Assembly (NCBI GenBank): GCA_035578155.1
Contig: JAPWDM010000017.1
Location: 5,964,482 to 6,028,481, forward strand
Source: Brachynemurus nebulosus
Lineage: Eukaryota; Arthropoda; Insecta; Neuroptera; Myrmeleontidae
Reading direction: 5' to 3'
Length of the DNA: 64,000 bases
Part shown: piece by piece, positions 51,872-63,495 of the stretch
Numbering within the stretch: position 1 is the stretch's first letter
Layout of the letters: the number at the start of each line of letters is the position of its first letter
Translations under genes and position numbers: made by a program
Notes under the pieces: model-generated
What the model was told of the DNA's origin: nothing
What the model saw: the letters and a program-made list of their open reading frames with translations, nothing else
The model's database searches: none

Positions 51872-54719
51872 TTATAGTAAGTCATTTATACTATATGGTA
51901 CACTTTCAATTAAATGGAGTTTTAACAGTTTTTTTAATTTATTTTTATTTTTCTCATTTCTAATATGAGGTGGTAATTTCCTAAAAATTAAACGTCCGGT
52001 ATATACTGGTGATTTTTCATAAAAACTAGTATTATGTACTATTATTGTCTGTGAATATCTTGTATTGTAATGTTTCTCATCCGTGACGTCAAAGTGATTA
52101 TATTCGTTCATTATTTTAAGCAATTCAAAGGCATATATTGCGTAAAAGGTAAAAATTTTATTTTCCAAAAAAATTGGCTTGCAGGAATCTAATCTCTTTA
52201 AATCATACATTATTCGTAATATATGTTTCTGAATAATAAAAGCAGGTCTGCTCTCAGATGATCTACCCCGGTTTATTACTCCATATTTAAGACTTGAGTA
52301 AACAAAGGCATTATAGATAACAAGTAATTTTGCTGGTTCGAAAAAGTCCTTTAGCTGTTTTATTTGGAAGTAATATTTGTCCAGCTTTTTACAAACTTCG
52401 GATACTTGTGTCGTCCATTTAAGGGTATCATCAATATAGATACCTAGTATTTTTGAGTACCTTGTTAATTTTATTTCAAATGGAAGATTCAGTGATACGA
52501 TTGCTTCTCTTATTTTAAAATTGAGACATGTAGTCTCTTCCAAGTTTACTATAAATTGATTTCTTTGGCACCATAATTTAAAATCGTTAACCGTTTCCTT
52601 AACTTTTTTTTTCAGCTTCATCCAATGAAGATGCTGTTATTACAATTGTTATGTCATCAGCATACATTAATATCTTGTCATCACGGACATATTCTACTAA
52701 ATCATTTGTAAAACAGTTGAACAAAAGTGGGCCCAAATTACTACCCTGAGGCACACCCACTGTTACACTCTGTTGTTCGGACATAGAATCCTCAAATTGT
52801 ACAATAAATTTTCGATTTGATAAATAATCAGCTATTAATGTTGAACAATTTCCTCGAATACCCATTTTATATAATTTTTGAATTAAAAATTTATGGTTTA
52901 CTGTGTCAAATGCTGCACTTAAATCAAAAAATACAGCAATCACGATGTTCCTTTTATCAAGATTTATAGCGACAAATTCATGAAGCTCGAAGCAAGTAGT
53001 TGTTGTGGAGTGTCCTGCTCTAAAACCGTGTTGGGCATCGCTTATTAACGATTATTTTGTTAAAAAGTTGTTAGTTCGACTGTAAAGTAGTTTTTCAAAA
53101 ATTTTCGCAAATACTGATAACAGTGATATTGGTCTATAGTTGTTTATATTATTAATTTCACCTTTTTTATGAAGTGCTTTCATCTTGGCTATTTTTAATT
53201 CATCCGGAAATTTTCCGTGTTGAAATGACTGGTTAATAATAAAAACTAATTCTATTTTAATTAGGCACGCTGCACTTTTTAAAGCGATTGCTTGTATTTC
53301 ATCTATTCCTGTAGAGTATGTATTCGGTAAATTTTTAATAATATTTTCAATTTCTATTTCAGTTGTAGGATATAAATAAAGAGTTTTATCATTATTGTCT
53401 AGGGTCTTTGTACAATTTAACATGGTACTTAATTTAAAGTTGGAATTTATTTTTTCCTCAATAATGTTTTTGAAGTGTTCGGCAAAGCTATCGGCTATTT
53501 GATTTTGCTCACTAATAACAATGTCATTTTTTACTAAAAAAAATTTTATTGTCTTTGTTAGTATTTTTGTTTTTGTTTAATGTTTTGTTTATACTTGTCC
53601 ATAAATTTTTTGTCTTATTTGTGGATTCAGCAGTATTTTTATTAATATAGTTGAATTTTGCATTTTTTATATCTCGTTTATGTTTGGATTTTAAAATTTT
53701 ATAAAATTCTGTTAACTCAGGTTTTTTTAATTTTTCTTTATTGAGTTCTCTAAGCAACTGACCTTGTTTTATAATCGTGTCAGTGACCCATGATTTTTTA
53801 CTTCTATTATTACTGAGTTTTATTGTTTGAACAGGACAACTAATATCTAAGCAATATTTAAAATCCTGTATGAATTGATGATACATTGTATTTACATCAC
53901 ACAACGAATACAATTTTGTTCAATCAATCTTTCCTAATAGGTAATTTAGGTGTTGCAAATTGCCTTCACTAAAAGACCTTTTCTTAATGTGTTTAGACTC
54001 TTTTTCAACATTTTTTTCCAATATTTCGACTGTTAGTATTTGCGTATAATAGTCTGATACATTTGAACAAATTGTTTCTATTTTCACTATATTTTGTTGT
54101 AAATTTGTTATGAAATAATCTAAGCAAGACTGAGAGTTCAATGTTACGCGACTTGGCGTATAGTCTGACACTATTTCCAAATCGTTAGCGTGTAACACAT
54201 CACAAAACTGGCGTATTTGAAATGTGTCACTTAATATATCAATATTAAAGTCTCCACAAAGTATAACACTGTTTTTATTCGTTTTTAAATATTTAAGTAA
54301 TTCCATAAGTTTTTCATAAAAGATACCATGATCTCCCGTGGGGGATCTGTAAATAACAACTAGTGCAAATTTTAGGCCATGATTACTGAATTGTATACCA
54401 GCACATTCAAAATGTTTTTCACTATTGAATCTATGTAAGTTAATCTCTTTAGCACAATTATACAAAATATGGATACACCCCCATGAATATATATTAATCG
54501 ACAAAATTTTGCAACTAGTTCATAACCAAATAGCACAACAGATTGTAACGATGTTTCATCTTGCCAGTGTTCAGTTACGCACAAAATATCTACATCTAGT
54601 TCACTTAATAACACTTGTAGTTCCTCGGTTTTATTTCGAATACATTGCACATTTTGGTTGATTATGTTTAAAGATCCTTTCATAGCAGTTCGATTGTTTT
54701 CTACCTTTTTAATTGCCAA
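51872..54719 (-). pseudogene. CR1-group ORF2 (APE endonuclease and RT), many breaks
   Basis: Pieces in order on the minus strand are 54719-54372 and 54504-53920 (endonuclease: NIINQNVQCIRNK, VTEHW, ILCGDFNIDIL), 53913-53524 (linker), 53423-53052 (RT fingers: NYRPISLLSVFAKIFEKLL), 52943-52599 (RT palm: AVFFDLSAAFDTVNH, GVPQGSNLGPLLF, MYADDITI) and 52621-51872 (thumb and C-terminal region: KILGIYIDDTLKW, SLKYGVINRG). Several frame changes and stops separate them. Absence of RNase H and the YADD motif fit the Jockey/CR1 group; I cannot fix the exact clade. Confidence 0.85.
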
Positions 54720-55122
54720 ACTGAGCCGCTGATTGTCTTGGAAAAAAATAGCGTTTTATTACTGCACCTCTAGGCCAGTTGTTTTCATTAAATAAATCTT
54801 CCATTATGCCTATGTCGGCACCGATTCTAAAGGATTTGTATTTTCCTTTACTATTTAGATCGTCAATTACAAAATCGCGATTTTGATATTTTCATTTTAA
54901 AAAATTTTGTACTTTCGTTACGGTGGTGTTCTCGCCACAACGACCTAAGTATATCCATACCTTAGATTGTACACATTGAAACTCTTCATCTGTAGGACCA
55001 TTACCTCTTATAATATTTGTTTTCCTTTTCCTGTAGGTTACGGTAGTGAAACCTTCATTATCATCTTCCACGTCAGTTGTCTCATTTTCTGCAGTTTCGT
55101 TTGAAGTACCTTGATTATTTTC

Positions 55123-55593
55123 CTAATCATTTTGTTCTGTATCAGCTACCCTGGATGTTTGAGATCGGATCCTCATGCGGTTTTGATTTTCCATTAGTTT
55201 TTGTGCGTAAGTAGTACTATTACTAGCACTTGACGCCCTCTGTTGAGTACTGTTTTCATTAGCAGTACTATCAACTTTCACTGCCACCTGCTTTATTTTC
55301 ATTGTATGTACATTACTAGTGTTTTGGTTCTTTGATGCACTAGTAGTAAAATTGTTTAGTGACGTTTGCAATTTTTCAACGTCACTCACTAATTTGAGGT
55401 TAACATCCTTCAATTGTTTTATTTCATTTTTCAGATCTTCTGTAGCTTTTTCCACATGATATTGTACCACTTGATTCAACGAATTTAAGAATTCTTGTGA
55501 ACACAATGCATTTTTAAATAAAGTAGTGAATTCTGTACTATCTAATTTAATTTTTGTGGGCGTCATACTCGGACTAGCACTTTCTGTCGCCAT
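55123..55593 (-). CDS. CR1-group ORF1 (coiled-coil protein)
   Basis: The probable start is the Met at 55593 (MATESASPSMTPTK), 17th codon of a longer frame. The middle forms a likely coiled coil (VEKATEDLKNEIKQLKDVN, LVSDVEKLQTSLNNF), followed by a Ser/Thr/Asn-rich C-terminal part. No zinc knuckle is visible. ORF1 proteins of this kind bind element RNA. The frame is open, but the downstream region to ORF2 is broken, and the stop at 55123 may be premature. Confidence 0.55.
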   Translation of the reverse strand: MATESASPSMTPTKIKLDSTEFTTLFKNALCSQEFLNSLNQVVQYHVEKATEDLKNEIKQLKDVNLKLVSDVEKLQTSLNNFTTSASKNQNTSNVHTMKIKQVAVKVDSTANENSTQQRASSASNSTTYAQKLMENQNRMRIRSQTSRVADTEQND

Positions 55594-55619
55594 GACACTA
55601 TACATGTGACACCATGACA

Positions 55620-55957
55620 CTATAATATAATCTATATACAAATAATTCTAAAAATATACACATGTAAGTTGATTATGTATTATTGTTTCCATAGCTTCAA
55701 AGTAGGTATGCTTTGGCAAAAATTTGAACATCTTACCACTGACATTATAAATTTAAAAAATTTTAAAACTTATTTAAATTTTATTTTAAACATTTATGTT
55801 AAATTTTACAGAAAAATGTACTCGTTGTGTAAAACACGTGGGAAAAGCTTATTTCTCGCTCATATGAATTGTTGTACTCGCCCTGCGAGCTCGCGCAACA
55901 AAACTCATATTCGTGAGAAATAAGCCTCTTTTCTCACTTATTGTACAATATACTATT
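55620..55957 (+). repeat. Repeat block B, separated from its A
   Basis: Matches about 37470-37797 in the same orientation, including GCTTTGGCAAAAATTTGAAC and the foldback (GTGGGAAAAGCTTATTTCTC to AATAAGCCTCTTTTCTCAC) around GCCCTGCGAGCTCGCGC. Confidence 0.75.
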
Positions 55958-56320
55958 TCCATCGGGAATGAGATATTTTCTTGGGATAAAATGTAACGTA
56001 TGTTTATCGCTTTATATCGTTCTATCTGCTAACAATATACTAAGTTCGTACAAACTCAAAGAATCTTTTTCTGTTTCACTTAAAACATGTTTCCCACGGG
56101 ATTGAGATATTTTCCCGGTGTAGAAAGTAATCTGTGTCCTTTTCCATCCCTTCTGTTAACAATATACAAAGTTTGAAATCAATTGTCCGTTTTTTGATAG
56201 TTAGCTGTTGTGATTTAATACATTTTTCTTCGGGAATGAAATATTTTCCTTAATTAAAAGGTAGCCTTTAACCGTCTCTATCCCGCAAGCTACGTCTGTG
56301 TAGACTTGTCAAGCTGTTGA
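55958..56320 (+). repeat. Dispersed repeat fragment related to 36479-36850
   Basis: Shares GATATTTTCCC-GGTAGAAAGTA-type text, TTTTCC-TCCC and AACAATATACAAAGTTTGAA with the 36.5-36.85 kb fragment. It contains three internal degenerate repeats of the GGGAATGAGATATTTTC motif. Confidence 0.5.
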
Positions 56321-56559
56321 GGCGTGACAGCCAGTCAAACAAAGAAACAAACTCACTTTCGCAATACTATTAGTTAGGATTTTATATATAAATATTACTT
56401 TATAATATAGCAAATCTGAGTTGACAGTAAGGGCAATAAAATTTTGCAAGTCAGTTTTACACTGGAACAAAATATCTAGTGAATATAAGTAGATAAGCTA
56501 TGAGAGAGCTGTAACACCGCAAAACTAAGCAACTTGAACTCTTTTGCCAATGTTTGAAA

Positions 56560-57500
56560 TCGTGTAATTTTACGGTACTAGACATTCCGAACTGATGAGT
56601 CATCAAAATATATCGATGTGCAAACCTTGACCTTTGACCCGGCACGTACCGAGCACATGTATTTAAAATTTGTTGTTGACAGTTGACCCCAACACTCGCT
56701 CATAATGTTGGCCTTGAAATTCCCAAGACATGAGTCATCACCTCAACAACCACATAACTAGTTAACTCATTATGCGTCGTCACAATTTGGTTATCACGAT
56801 TTGGATTTTTGTTAACCCATTACCCGCCAGCACTAGCATAATTTTTAAATGCAAACCTAACGCATGTGCAGACTGAATTTTAGTACACGATGCATGAGCA
56901 GACTGAATTTTAGATCACAAATTGATAGATGGGGTACACTACCGCGTTAAAAATATGGGGAAAACCCTAACTCGGAGGTGGCCCCAAACTTTTGACACTG
57001 TACTGTACTTAAATTTTTAGTACACTGCCGTGTCAAAAGTGTGGACCCCCCTGATCAAAAAGATGTCCGATCACTTTTTGAAGCGTACTGTACTTATTTT
57101 GTGTACGCGCAAACCTTGGCCTTTGACCCCAACACGCGCTTGCCTTAATTACGTCATCTTAAACGAAAGGTACACTACCACGTCAAAAATGTAAGGTTAC
57201 CTTGACTCAGGCGATGGCCCTAAACTTTTGATACCGTACTGTACTTAAATTTTTGGTACACCGCCGTATCAAAAGTGTGGACCCCCCCGACCAAAAAGGT
57301 GTCCGATTACTTTTTGAAGCGTACTATTCTTATTACGTGCAAACCTTGACCTTGAACCTCGCTTATATGTCTTAAATGAAAATCGGGAGGCCGCTAAATT
57401 TTGTGGAGGGCAATGTACCAAGCGCTGGATTTTAAACCGCAAAACTAACTTCAGATTCCAGGGTCCAGAGTCCAGATTTCAGACCGCTACTGTACTGCTG
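56560..57500 (-). repeat. Dispersed repeat R, copy 2
   Basis: Reverse orientation relative to 26.4-29.6 kb. It contains the GTACGTGCCGG end, two CATGCG/CATGAG-type motifs, and two tandem modules of about 240 bp (56.98-57.1 and 57.22-57.34 kb) each with a CTTTTGACAC...GTGTCAAAAG palindrome, then the CCAAGCGCTGG and GGGTCCAGAG block. It is uninterrupted and defines the unit that is split in copy 1. Confidence 0.75.
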
Positions 57501-58427
57501 GAAATACGTAACATTTTTTTTTTTTGTTTTTTTGAATAACATAATTCTTTTTCATTTTTCACAAATCTGTGAAATTGGTTTGGTTTTCATACATTGAAAA
57601 TATTTAATTTTTATGAAAGTATTTAATTTTTAATTAGTTGTATTCCGTTGTTTGAAATTTTTTGTATTTAAATGCATTTATTTGTTCACAGTTAAAGAAA
57701 TATACCGTGTGTTACATGTGAAAACCATACCAATTATTTTATTGTATATTATCAGTACTTATTTATTTATTTATTATTTTTTTTTTTTTTTTGTAAAAGA
57801 ATTGAGAACGACTTGCTTGGATAATTTTCGTTGTGCTAACGGTTTTCTTATTATTTAGGTTTCTTTCTTTCTTTCTTTCTCTTCCTTTCATAATTTCTTA
57901 CTTTTAGGTTTCCGTCATTATGTTCAAACTGTCACATAAATGGTTCGACATTATGTTATTTTAAAGTGGATTTCCCCAGTATGGTGTGGATCTTTCCTTT
58001 TTGCTGCCGGTGTCGAAAGATGGACGCGCCAACCTGTGTTCCGATGCGTGGCGTGTTCCGGCCTGCACCAACCTGCCGCAGCCAATATGGTTCTTTTAGT
58101 GGCAGACTAGTAGCTTTCCTTCACGTTTGCCGGGAGTTTTATTTTATTAAAGTTAAGTTAACATTGTCATTAATTCAGTTTCATTTTTTTTCTCTTGAGT
58201 CGCTTACACTAAACTTAGGGACAGGGCGTATCCCCTGAGCTTTAACACCGAGTAACATGTAGTAAACTTATCTGAGCTAGTCGAGTCGATGTATCAAATT
58301 GTCAGTATACCAACATCTAAATTTAACTTTGTAATATACATTGTAAATAAACTGTAAATTTTAAATTAACACCTAACAATATTTTTTTTTTCATATCCAT
58401 CGTTATAAGCTATATGACGTTTTAGGC
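57501..58427. other. Non-coding stretch with a GC-richer island
   Basis: T-rich runs, a CTTT microsatellite (57861-57884) and a GC-richer patch (57966-58230) with a 90-codon frame lacking family features. The island could be part of an LTR, but I could not find paired LTR ends. Confidence 0.3.
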
Positions 58428-59012
58428 TTATTGGCTTAACCATAAACTGATAATTTTCGCTTCATTTTTCGAGTCAACGTTTCGAACCTCTTTTAACATT
58501 ATAATATCTAAAGCAGTTCCTAAAAGTTTAGTCAGTTGCGGAGAGGAGGTTGTTTCATTGCAATTGTTATTAATTGCTGTTAAGTGATTTACTTGCTCAC
58601 TTTCATTAGACCAACTATCTTTCTCGTTTTCAGATTGGTGACGGTTTTCTCCTCTTTTCAAAGAGTTAAATTTGGTTTGAATGGCTACAGTTGCAGCAGC
58701 TATCCTTTTTTGGTCAAACGGATTCAAGATTGCTTCAGAGTAATCAATATCATGCTGTAGTTGAGATGTATTTTCTTCAACATTTTTTGCTTTAACACTA
58801 TAAGCATCATCATTATCATCAAATCTAGATATAGAGACATCATCAGGTGTTTTATTATTAGCATCGTATGGTACGAACTTGCTTGACGAGTTATCATTTT
58901 TTCCAATCGTACAACCGTTAATATTGCTTAACGAATTATGTCGAGCACTTAAGTGTCTAGAAAGATTAGACGTTCCCGTAAATGCCTTACCACAAAAATC
59001 ACAATTATACAT
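58428..59012 (-). CDS. C2H2 zinc-finger protein of unknown role, 194 aa
   Basis: The frame starts MYNCDFCGKAFTGTSNLSRH, a single classical C2H2 finger (C-x2-C-x12-H-x4-H) at residues 4-25. An acidic Asn/Ser-rich middle and a predicted helical C-terminal part (PQLTKLLGTALDIIMLKEV) follow. No other motif is visible. A TATA box at 59090-59084 and an ACAGTT initiator (A at 59056), 32 bases apart, lie upstream on the same strand, the same arrangement as the viral genes of the first 5 kb. A TGACTCA-rich minisatellite starts immediately upstream. Its neighbour across the minisatellite is a virus-type gene, so I infer it belongs to the second viral remnant; a host or transposon origin is possible. 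Confidence 0.6.
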   Translation of the reverse strand: MYNCDFCGKAFTGTSNLSRHLSARHNSLSNINGCTIGKNDNSSSKFVPYDANNKTPDDVSISRFDDNDDAYSVKAKNVEENTSQLQHDIDYSEAILNPFDQKRIAAATVAIQTKFNSLKRGENRHQSENEKDSWSNESEQVNHLTAINNNCNETTSSPQLTKLLGTALDIIMLKEVRNVDSKNEAKIISLWLSQ

Positions 59013-59052
59013 TGTCCAACAGGACGTATAACGCGTTCGCTAGTAAATGAAT

Positions 59053-59090
59053 AACTGTTCGAAGATTTATTGCTTCACTACTTATATATA
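59053..59090 (-). promoter_or_regulatory. TATA and initiator of the zinc-finger gene
   Basis: Minus strand TATATATAAG from 59090 and ACAGTT with A at 59056; the spacing from TATATAA (59088) is 32. It directly abuts the minisatellite. Confidence 0.5.
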
Positions 59091-59096
59091 CTTAGC

Positions 59097-60225
59097 TCAT
59101 TTGCTTCACCGAGCGACTCATTTGACTCCAACGCGTGGCTCATTTTGATCCCGAGTAACTCATTTTGCTCCCGGAGTGACTCATTTTGCTCTCGAGTGAC
59201 TCATTTTGCTCCCGAGTGACTCATTTTGCTCCAAGGAGTGACTCATTTACTCCACCGAGTGACTCATTTACTCCACCGAGCGACTCATTTTAGTCCAACG
59301 AGTGACTCATTTTGCTCCCAAGAGACTCACTTTGCTCCCGGAGTGACTCATTTTGCTCCCCGAGTGACACATTGTGCTCCCGGAGTGACTCATTTTGCTC
59401 CCGAAGTGACTCATTTTGCACCCGAGTGACTAATTTGCTCCCGGAGTGACTCATTTTGCTCCCGAGTGATTCATTTTGCTCCCGGGTTGATTCATTTTGC
59501 TCCCGGAGTGACTCATTTGCTCACGGCGTGACTTATTTTGCTCCAACGAGTTACTCGTTTTGCTCCCGAGTGGTTAATTTTGCTCCAACGGGTTACTCGT
59601 TTTGTTCCCCGAGTGACTGATTGTGCTCCCGGAGTGACCCATTTTGTTCCCGGAGTGAATCATTTTGCTCCCCGAGTGACTCATTTGGCTCATGGGGTGA
59701 CTCATTTGGCTCCTGGAGTGACTCATTTTGCTCCCGGAGTGACTAATTTGGCTCCCGGAGTGACTCATTTACTCCACCGAGCGGTTCATTTGACTCCAAC
59801 GAGTGACTAATTTTGCTCCCCGAGTGGCTAATTTTGCTCCCGAGTGACTCATCTTGCTCCCAGAGTGACGCATTTTTCCCGCGGACTGACTCTGTTTGCT
59901 CCCGGAGTGACTCATTTTGCTCCCGTGTGCCTCATTTAACTCCGAGAGTGACTCATTTTGCTTCAAGGAGTGACTCATTTTGCTTCAAGGAGTGACTCAT
60001 TTTGCTTCCGAGTGACTCACTCTGCTTCCGAGTGACTCATTTTGCTTCCGAGTGACTCATTTTGCTTCCGAGTGACTCATTTTGCTCCCGAATGACTCAT
60101 TTTGCTTTCAGGTGACTCATTTTGCTTCCGACTGACTCATTTTGCTTCCGAGTGACTCATTTTGCTGCAAGGAGTGACTCACTTTGCTCCCGAGTGACTC
60201 ATTTTGCTTCCGGAGTGGCTCATAC
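59097..60225. repeat. Minisatellite of about 21-bp units rich in TGACTCA
   Basis: Roughly fifty degenerate units of GAGTGACTCATTTTGCTCCCG, 19-23 bp each, spanning about 1.1 kb. Most units contain TGACTCA, the palindromic core bound by AP-1/bZIP factors. A subset at 59.95-60.18 kb uses the variant TTGCTTCCG and is more homogeneous. Open frames through it (for example 59226-59429, 59538-59810) arise from the repeat and are not genes. Confidence 0.9.
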
Positions 60226-60348
60226 ACCTTATCATGGTTAAAGAGCTCATACACATTATCACGGTTAAAGGGTATAAAATACTTGAACTTACACAAATTA
60301 TTGTCTATTTACCGGTGGTGGTCAAAGAGCTAGCATCTCTTCCGTTGA

Positions 60349-60543
60349 AAATTATACTTTCGTGGCAAACCAATTTACAATCTGGAGCGACCCGCCGCTA
60401 GCCAACATAGCAAGGGACCTTCGAATCCTAGGATCATTAAACGTAAAACTTTTAAGCAACAACACATTTTACCTGAAAATTTAGCATTTCTTAAATCATT
60501 AGGTCTTAAAGTTAAAAGAACATGGTACTCACCAATGTGTTGA
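60349..60543 (+). pseudogene. Possible remnant of the short capsid-neighbour gene
   Basis: A frame without a Met reads to TGA at 60541-60543 and includes KRKTFKQQHILPENLAFLKS followed by LGLKVKR. This recalls the middle of the 59-residue protein at 2476-2655 (basic run, then Y/F-L-x-x-L-G-L and lysines). Location within the second virus-like cluster supports it. The match is short, so this is tentative. Confidence 0.3.
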
Positions 60544-60652
60544 ATATTATATTATTAACAAAATTTGGTTGAAAGCTAGCAATAGCTATTAGTAGCCATC
60601 TTCGGATACATTCCACAAGTTAACTCACTATCCCCACCACTTTTAATTATTC

Positions 60653-60688
60653 TATATAAAGCTGTCGATTGTGTGAATAATTTCAGTT
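60653..60688 (+). promoter_or_regulatory. TATA and initiator of the 60707 gene
   Basis: TATATAAAG at 60653-60661 and TTCAGTT with A at 60685, a spacing of 32, with the ATG 22 bases further on. Confidence 0.6.
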
Positions 60689-60706
60689 CTACGGCGGCGG
60701 TAAAAA

Positions 60707-61210
60707 ATGGCGTTTCTTGACATATAAGGCTATCAAGGAGCTAACAACCCATTTTATTTTAAAGAAGTTGGTATCGCTGCAGAAAATTCAGATGAAATAT
60801 TACATCTTATATTCGAAGCACCGGTTGATTTCAACGAGTTGCCGAAGAAATATCAACGAGTTGTCCGTTGGCTTTACCGAAATTGGCATGGAATACCTTG
60901 GTCGTATGGATTTATTCCGTACAATAAACTTTATACAATATTGAAACGTGTATTAAAGAAGTATGATGTCATATACGTCAAGGGCGGTGAAAAGAAGAAA
61001 TGGATTCCAAATTTGTTTGATGACACCGAAAACCAGCCGTGGATTTTGAATTTGGAAGAAATATTTGATGTACCGTACATTTCCAATCTGCGAGATGAAT
61101 ATTATTCAAGACGTTGTATGATTCATTCAGATAAAATTTGTTCATTAGAAAACTGTATTCTTTTAAAAAATTTTTATATGGAAAATAAAGAGATTTTAAT
61201 TAATATATAG
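60707..61210 (+). pseudogene. Second member of the unknown virus-associated family, early stop
   Basis: The ATG at 60707 reads six codons and meets TAA at 60725-60727; the same frame then stays open to 61210. It carries the blocks of the 3936 gene in the same order: YFKE, RW...WHG-x-x-W-x-x-G-x-I-x-Y, VIYVKGGEK, LNLEE and C-x2-H-x4-C-x-L-x-N. Overall length (167 codons) matches. The internal Met at 60720 is in another frame; the one at 60839 given by automatic frame finding is not ATG-supported beyond the start TTG. It could be translated only by readthrough or downstream initiation, and is most likely a recent pseudogene. Confidence 0.7.
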
Positions 61211-62150
61211 ATTTAAGCAATTTAATTTTTTGTATACATATTCTATAAATAAAATTTAAAAAAAAAAAATTATTTACCTTTTATTTAATTGTTACCCTTT
61301 ACAACAAGTTACCCGTTACAGCAACAAGTTTCTTTCGTTAACTTATAAAAGTATTGAAAAAATCTAATGATATTTATCATTCTAATTGGAAAGCATATTC
61401 AATGATACACCCTGTATACTAAAATATTTATTAAAAATATTAAATATACACCCGTTATATATGTGATATTATATATGTGTGTGTTAATAATAAAGTGGAT
61501 CTATATTCAAAATATTCTAGTAGTTGTATAGAAATTTTGATTTTTCATGTGAATTTTCTAATATAGACACTAATCTATAAAAATTTAGCAACTCAATAAG
61601 CCGTTATAATTTTTATATTAAACAACGTGTTTAAATTATAGTAATTTAAAACCGAAAATTGAACTTTTATTCTGTTTAAAATATGAATAAATACAATACT
61701 ATTATACCCTAATTTGAAATTTTATTCTCTTTATAATGTTAATAAATACAATACAATTATACTCTAACATAAATATCAATTAGTATTAAAATGATATACA
61801 TATAATAATTTTTGTTGATTAAGCAAATTTTTGCAATATTTATAAATAATTTTATAATTAGATTCTGTATTCAGCCTAATCATAAATAAGAAATAGAATA
61901 CATATTATTATTAATATACAGGATGTATATATAATATACAGGTGTGTGGATATTAAGATAATTTTCATTTTATTGATAAATTATCCTAGAAATAGTTTTT
62001 GTTATACTCAAATTCTTAAATGATGTTTTACAATCTGCTTTCAAGGTCTGCTAAAATAAACATTCAGCTAAAACAAACATTTAGATATTGGTTGTTTGTT
62101 TATTTTAAAACTAATAAAAATTCCTGGAACTAACAAGTTGTAACTTGAGT
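61211..62150. other. AT-rich non-coding DNA with a transposon end
   Basis: An AATAAA near 61250 may serve the 60707 gene. The segment 61370-61419 ends GATACACCCTGTATA and is the reverse complement of the segment starting at 63943. No gene is seen. Confidence 0.4.
61370..61419. repeat. Transposon inverted-repeat end (right end of a unit)
   Basis: Reads ATTCTAATTGGAAAGCATAT then ATACACCCTGTATA. Its complement occurs at 63943-64000, so both are ends of the same element family; each faces away from the other. Confidence 0.55.
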
Positions 62151-63495
62151 AGAATAGCTGTACGGGTACGGCCGCACCGGTTGTCTCAACAGTTTGGCAA
62201 CATCCTGACGCAACATGTACTCAGTACATCCTGACGCAACATGTACCCAAATTTTTGAGACACACTGTACCTCGTGTATGGATTGATCTCTGACCCGGCA
62301 CGTACCGAGTACATGTATTTAAAATTTGTTGTTGACATTTGACCCCACACGCGCTCATACTGTTGACCTTGAAACTCCAAAGACCTGAGTCATCACCACC
62401 AACCAAATTAATTTATGTTAACCCATTATGCGCCATCACAATTTACTTATAACAATTTGGTTTTGTGTTAACCCATTATCAGCCAAACCTAACGCATGCG
62501 CAGATTGAATTTAAGTACACGACGCATGCGCAGACTGAATTTTAGGTTACAATTTGATAGATGGGTTACACTACCGCGTCAAAATGTGGGAATACCCTGA
62601 CGCGGGGGTGGCCCCAAACTTTTGACACCGTACTGTACTTAAATTTTTGGTACACTGCCGTGTCAAAAGTGTGGACCCCCTCTGGCCAAGAAGGTACTCT
62701 ATCACTTTTTGAAGCGTACTGTACGTGAAAACCTTGGCCCCAACACGCGCTTGCCTTAATTACGTCATCTTAAACGAACTATCACGTTAAAAAATGTGGG
62801 GAATACCCTAACCCAGGGGTGGCCCCAAACTTTTGACGCCGTACTGTACTTAAATTTTTGGTACACTGCCGTGTCAAAAGTGCGGACCCCCCTGACCAAA
62901 AAGGTATCCGATCACTTTTTGAAGTGTACAGTGCTTATTACGTGTAAACCTTGAACCTCACTTAACTGCGTCATCTTAAACGAAAATCGGTAGGCCGCTA
63001 AATTTTGTGTGGGACACTGTACCAAGCGCTAGATTTTAAAATCAGACTCCGGGGTCCAGATTTCTGACCGCTACTGTACTGTAAATCGAGTGTCTACTGT
63101 ACTTTTCAACAAGTTTAAGCCTGTTTTCAGCAAAGTCAGCACTTTTTTAATTTGTTTATTTATATAAGTTTTAATTTAAAAAAATGTTTATTTAAGATTT
63201 TGATGACTCAGCAATTTCTTTGTTTGATTTCAAATACGAAATAGTTTTCTTGGAATTTTTAATTTATGGCCTGATTGTTGAATTATAATTATAGTATGAT
63301 TCATACAAGCGGGGATTTTTGTTATATTTGTTAATTTATATAATAATTTTGGATCATGTAATAATTTTAAAATTGTTTATTTAAGATTGGGAGACCGCTA
63401 AATTTTGTAGGGGCACTGTACCAAGCGCTAGCCGCAATCATGACTTCAGACTCCAGATTTCAGACTCCGGGGTCCAGACTCCAAATTTCAGACCG
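62150..63495 (-). repeat. Dispersed repeat R, copy 3
   Basis: Reverse orientation. It includes the GTACGTGCCGG end with a small tandem duplication (CCTGACGCAACATGTAC at 62207 and 62230), two GCATGCGCAGA motifs, two palindromic modules (62.61-62.72 and 62.82-62.94 kb), the CCAAGCGCTAG and GGGTCCAGA block at 63.0 kb, an AT-rich spacer, and a second such block at 63.39-63.49 kb. The spacer (63.16-63.27 kb) matches 26.44-26.6 kb inverted. Confidence 0.75.

Larger units (their letters stand above)
51784..55620 (-). mobile_element. CR1-group non-LTR retrotransposon, decayed
   Basis: The element lies on the minus strand with its 5' end at about 55620 next to repeat block B and its 3' tail ending in an ATT-type repeat (AATATTATTATTATA) at about 51790. 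It has ORF1, a gap, and an ORF2 with endonuclease and RT but no RNase H. It is the likely oldest member of the nest, its tail providing the (TAA)n used by the later insertions. Confidence 0.75.

Noticed and set aside
57966..58238. GC-richer 90-codon frame considered as a gene or a solo LTR
   Set aside because: No family features, and no paired TG...CA ends or target duplication could be identified.
59226..59995. Several open frames with repeating THFAPGV-type residues
   Set aside because: They are read through the 21-bp minisatellite on both strands; openness follows from the unit lacking stops.
59097..60225. CRISPR-like array
   Set aside because: The repeats are contiguous and degenerate with no unique spacers, and the DNA is eukaryotic.
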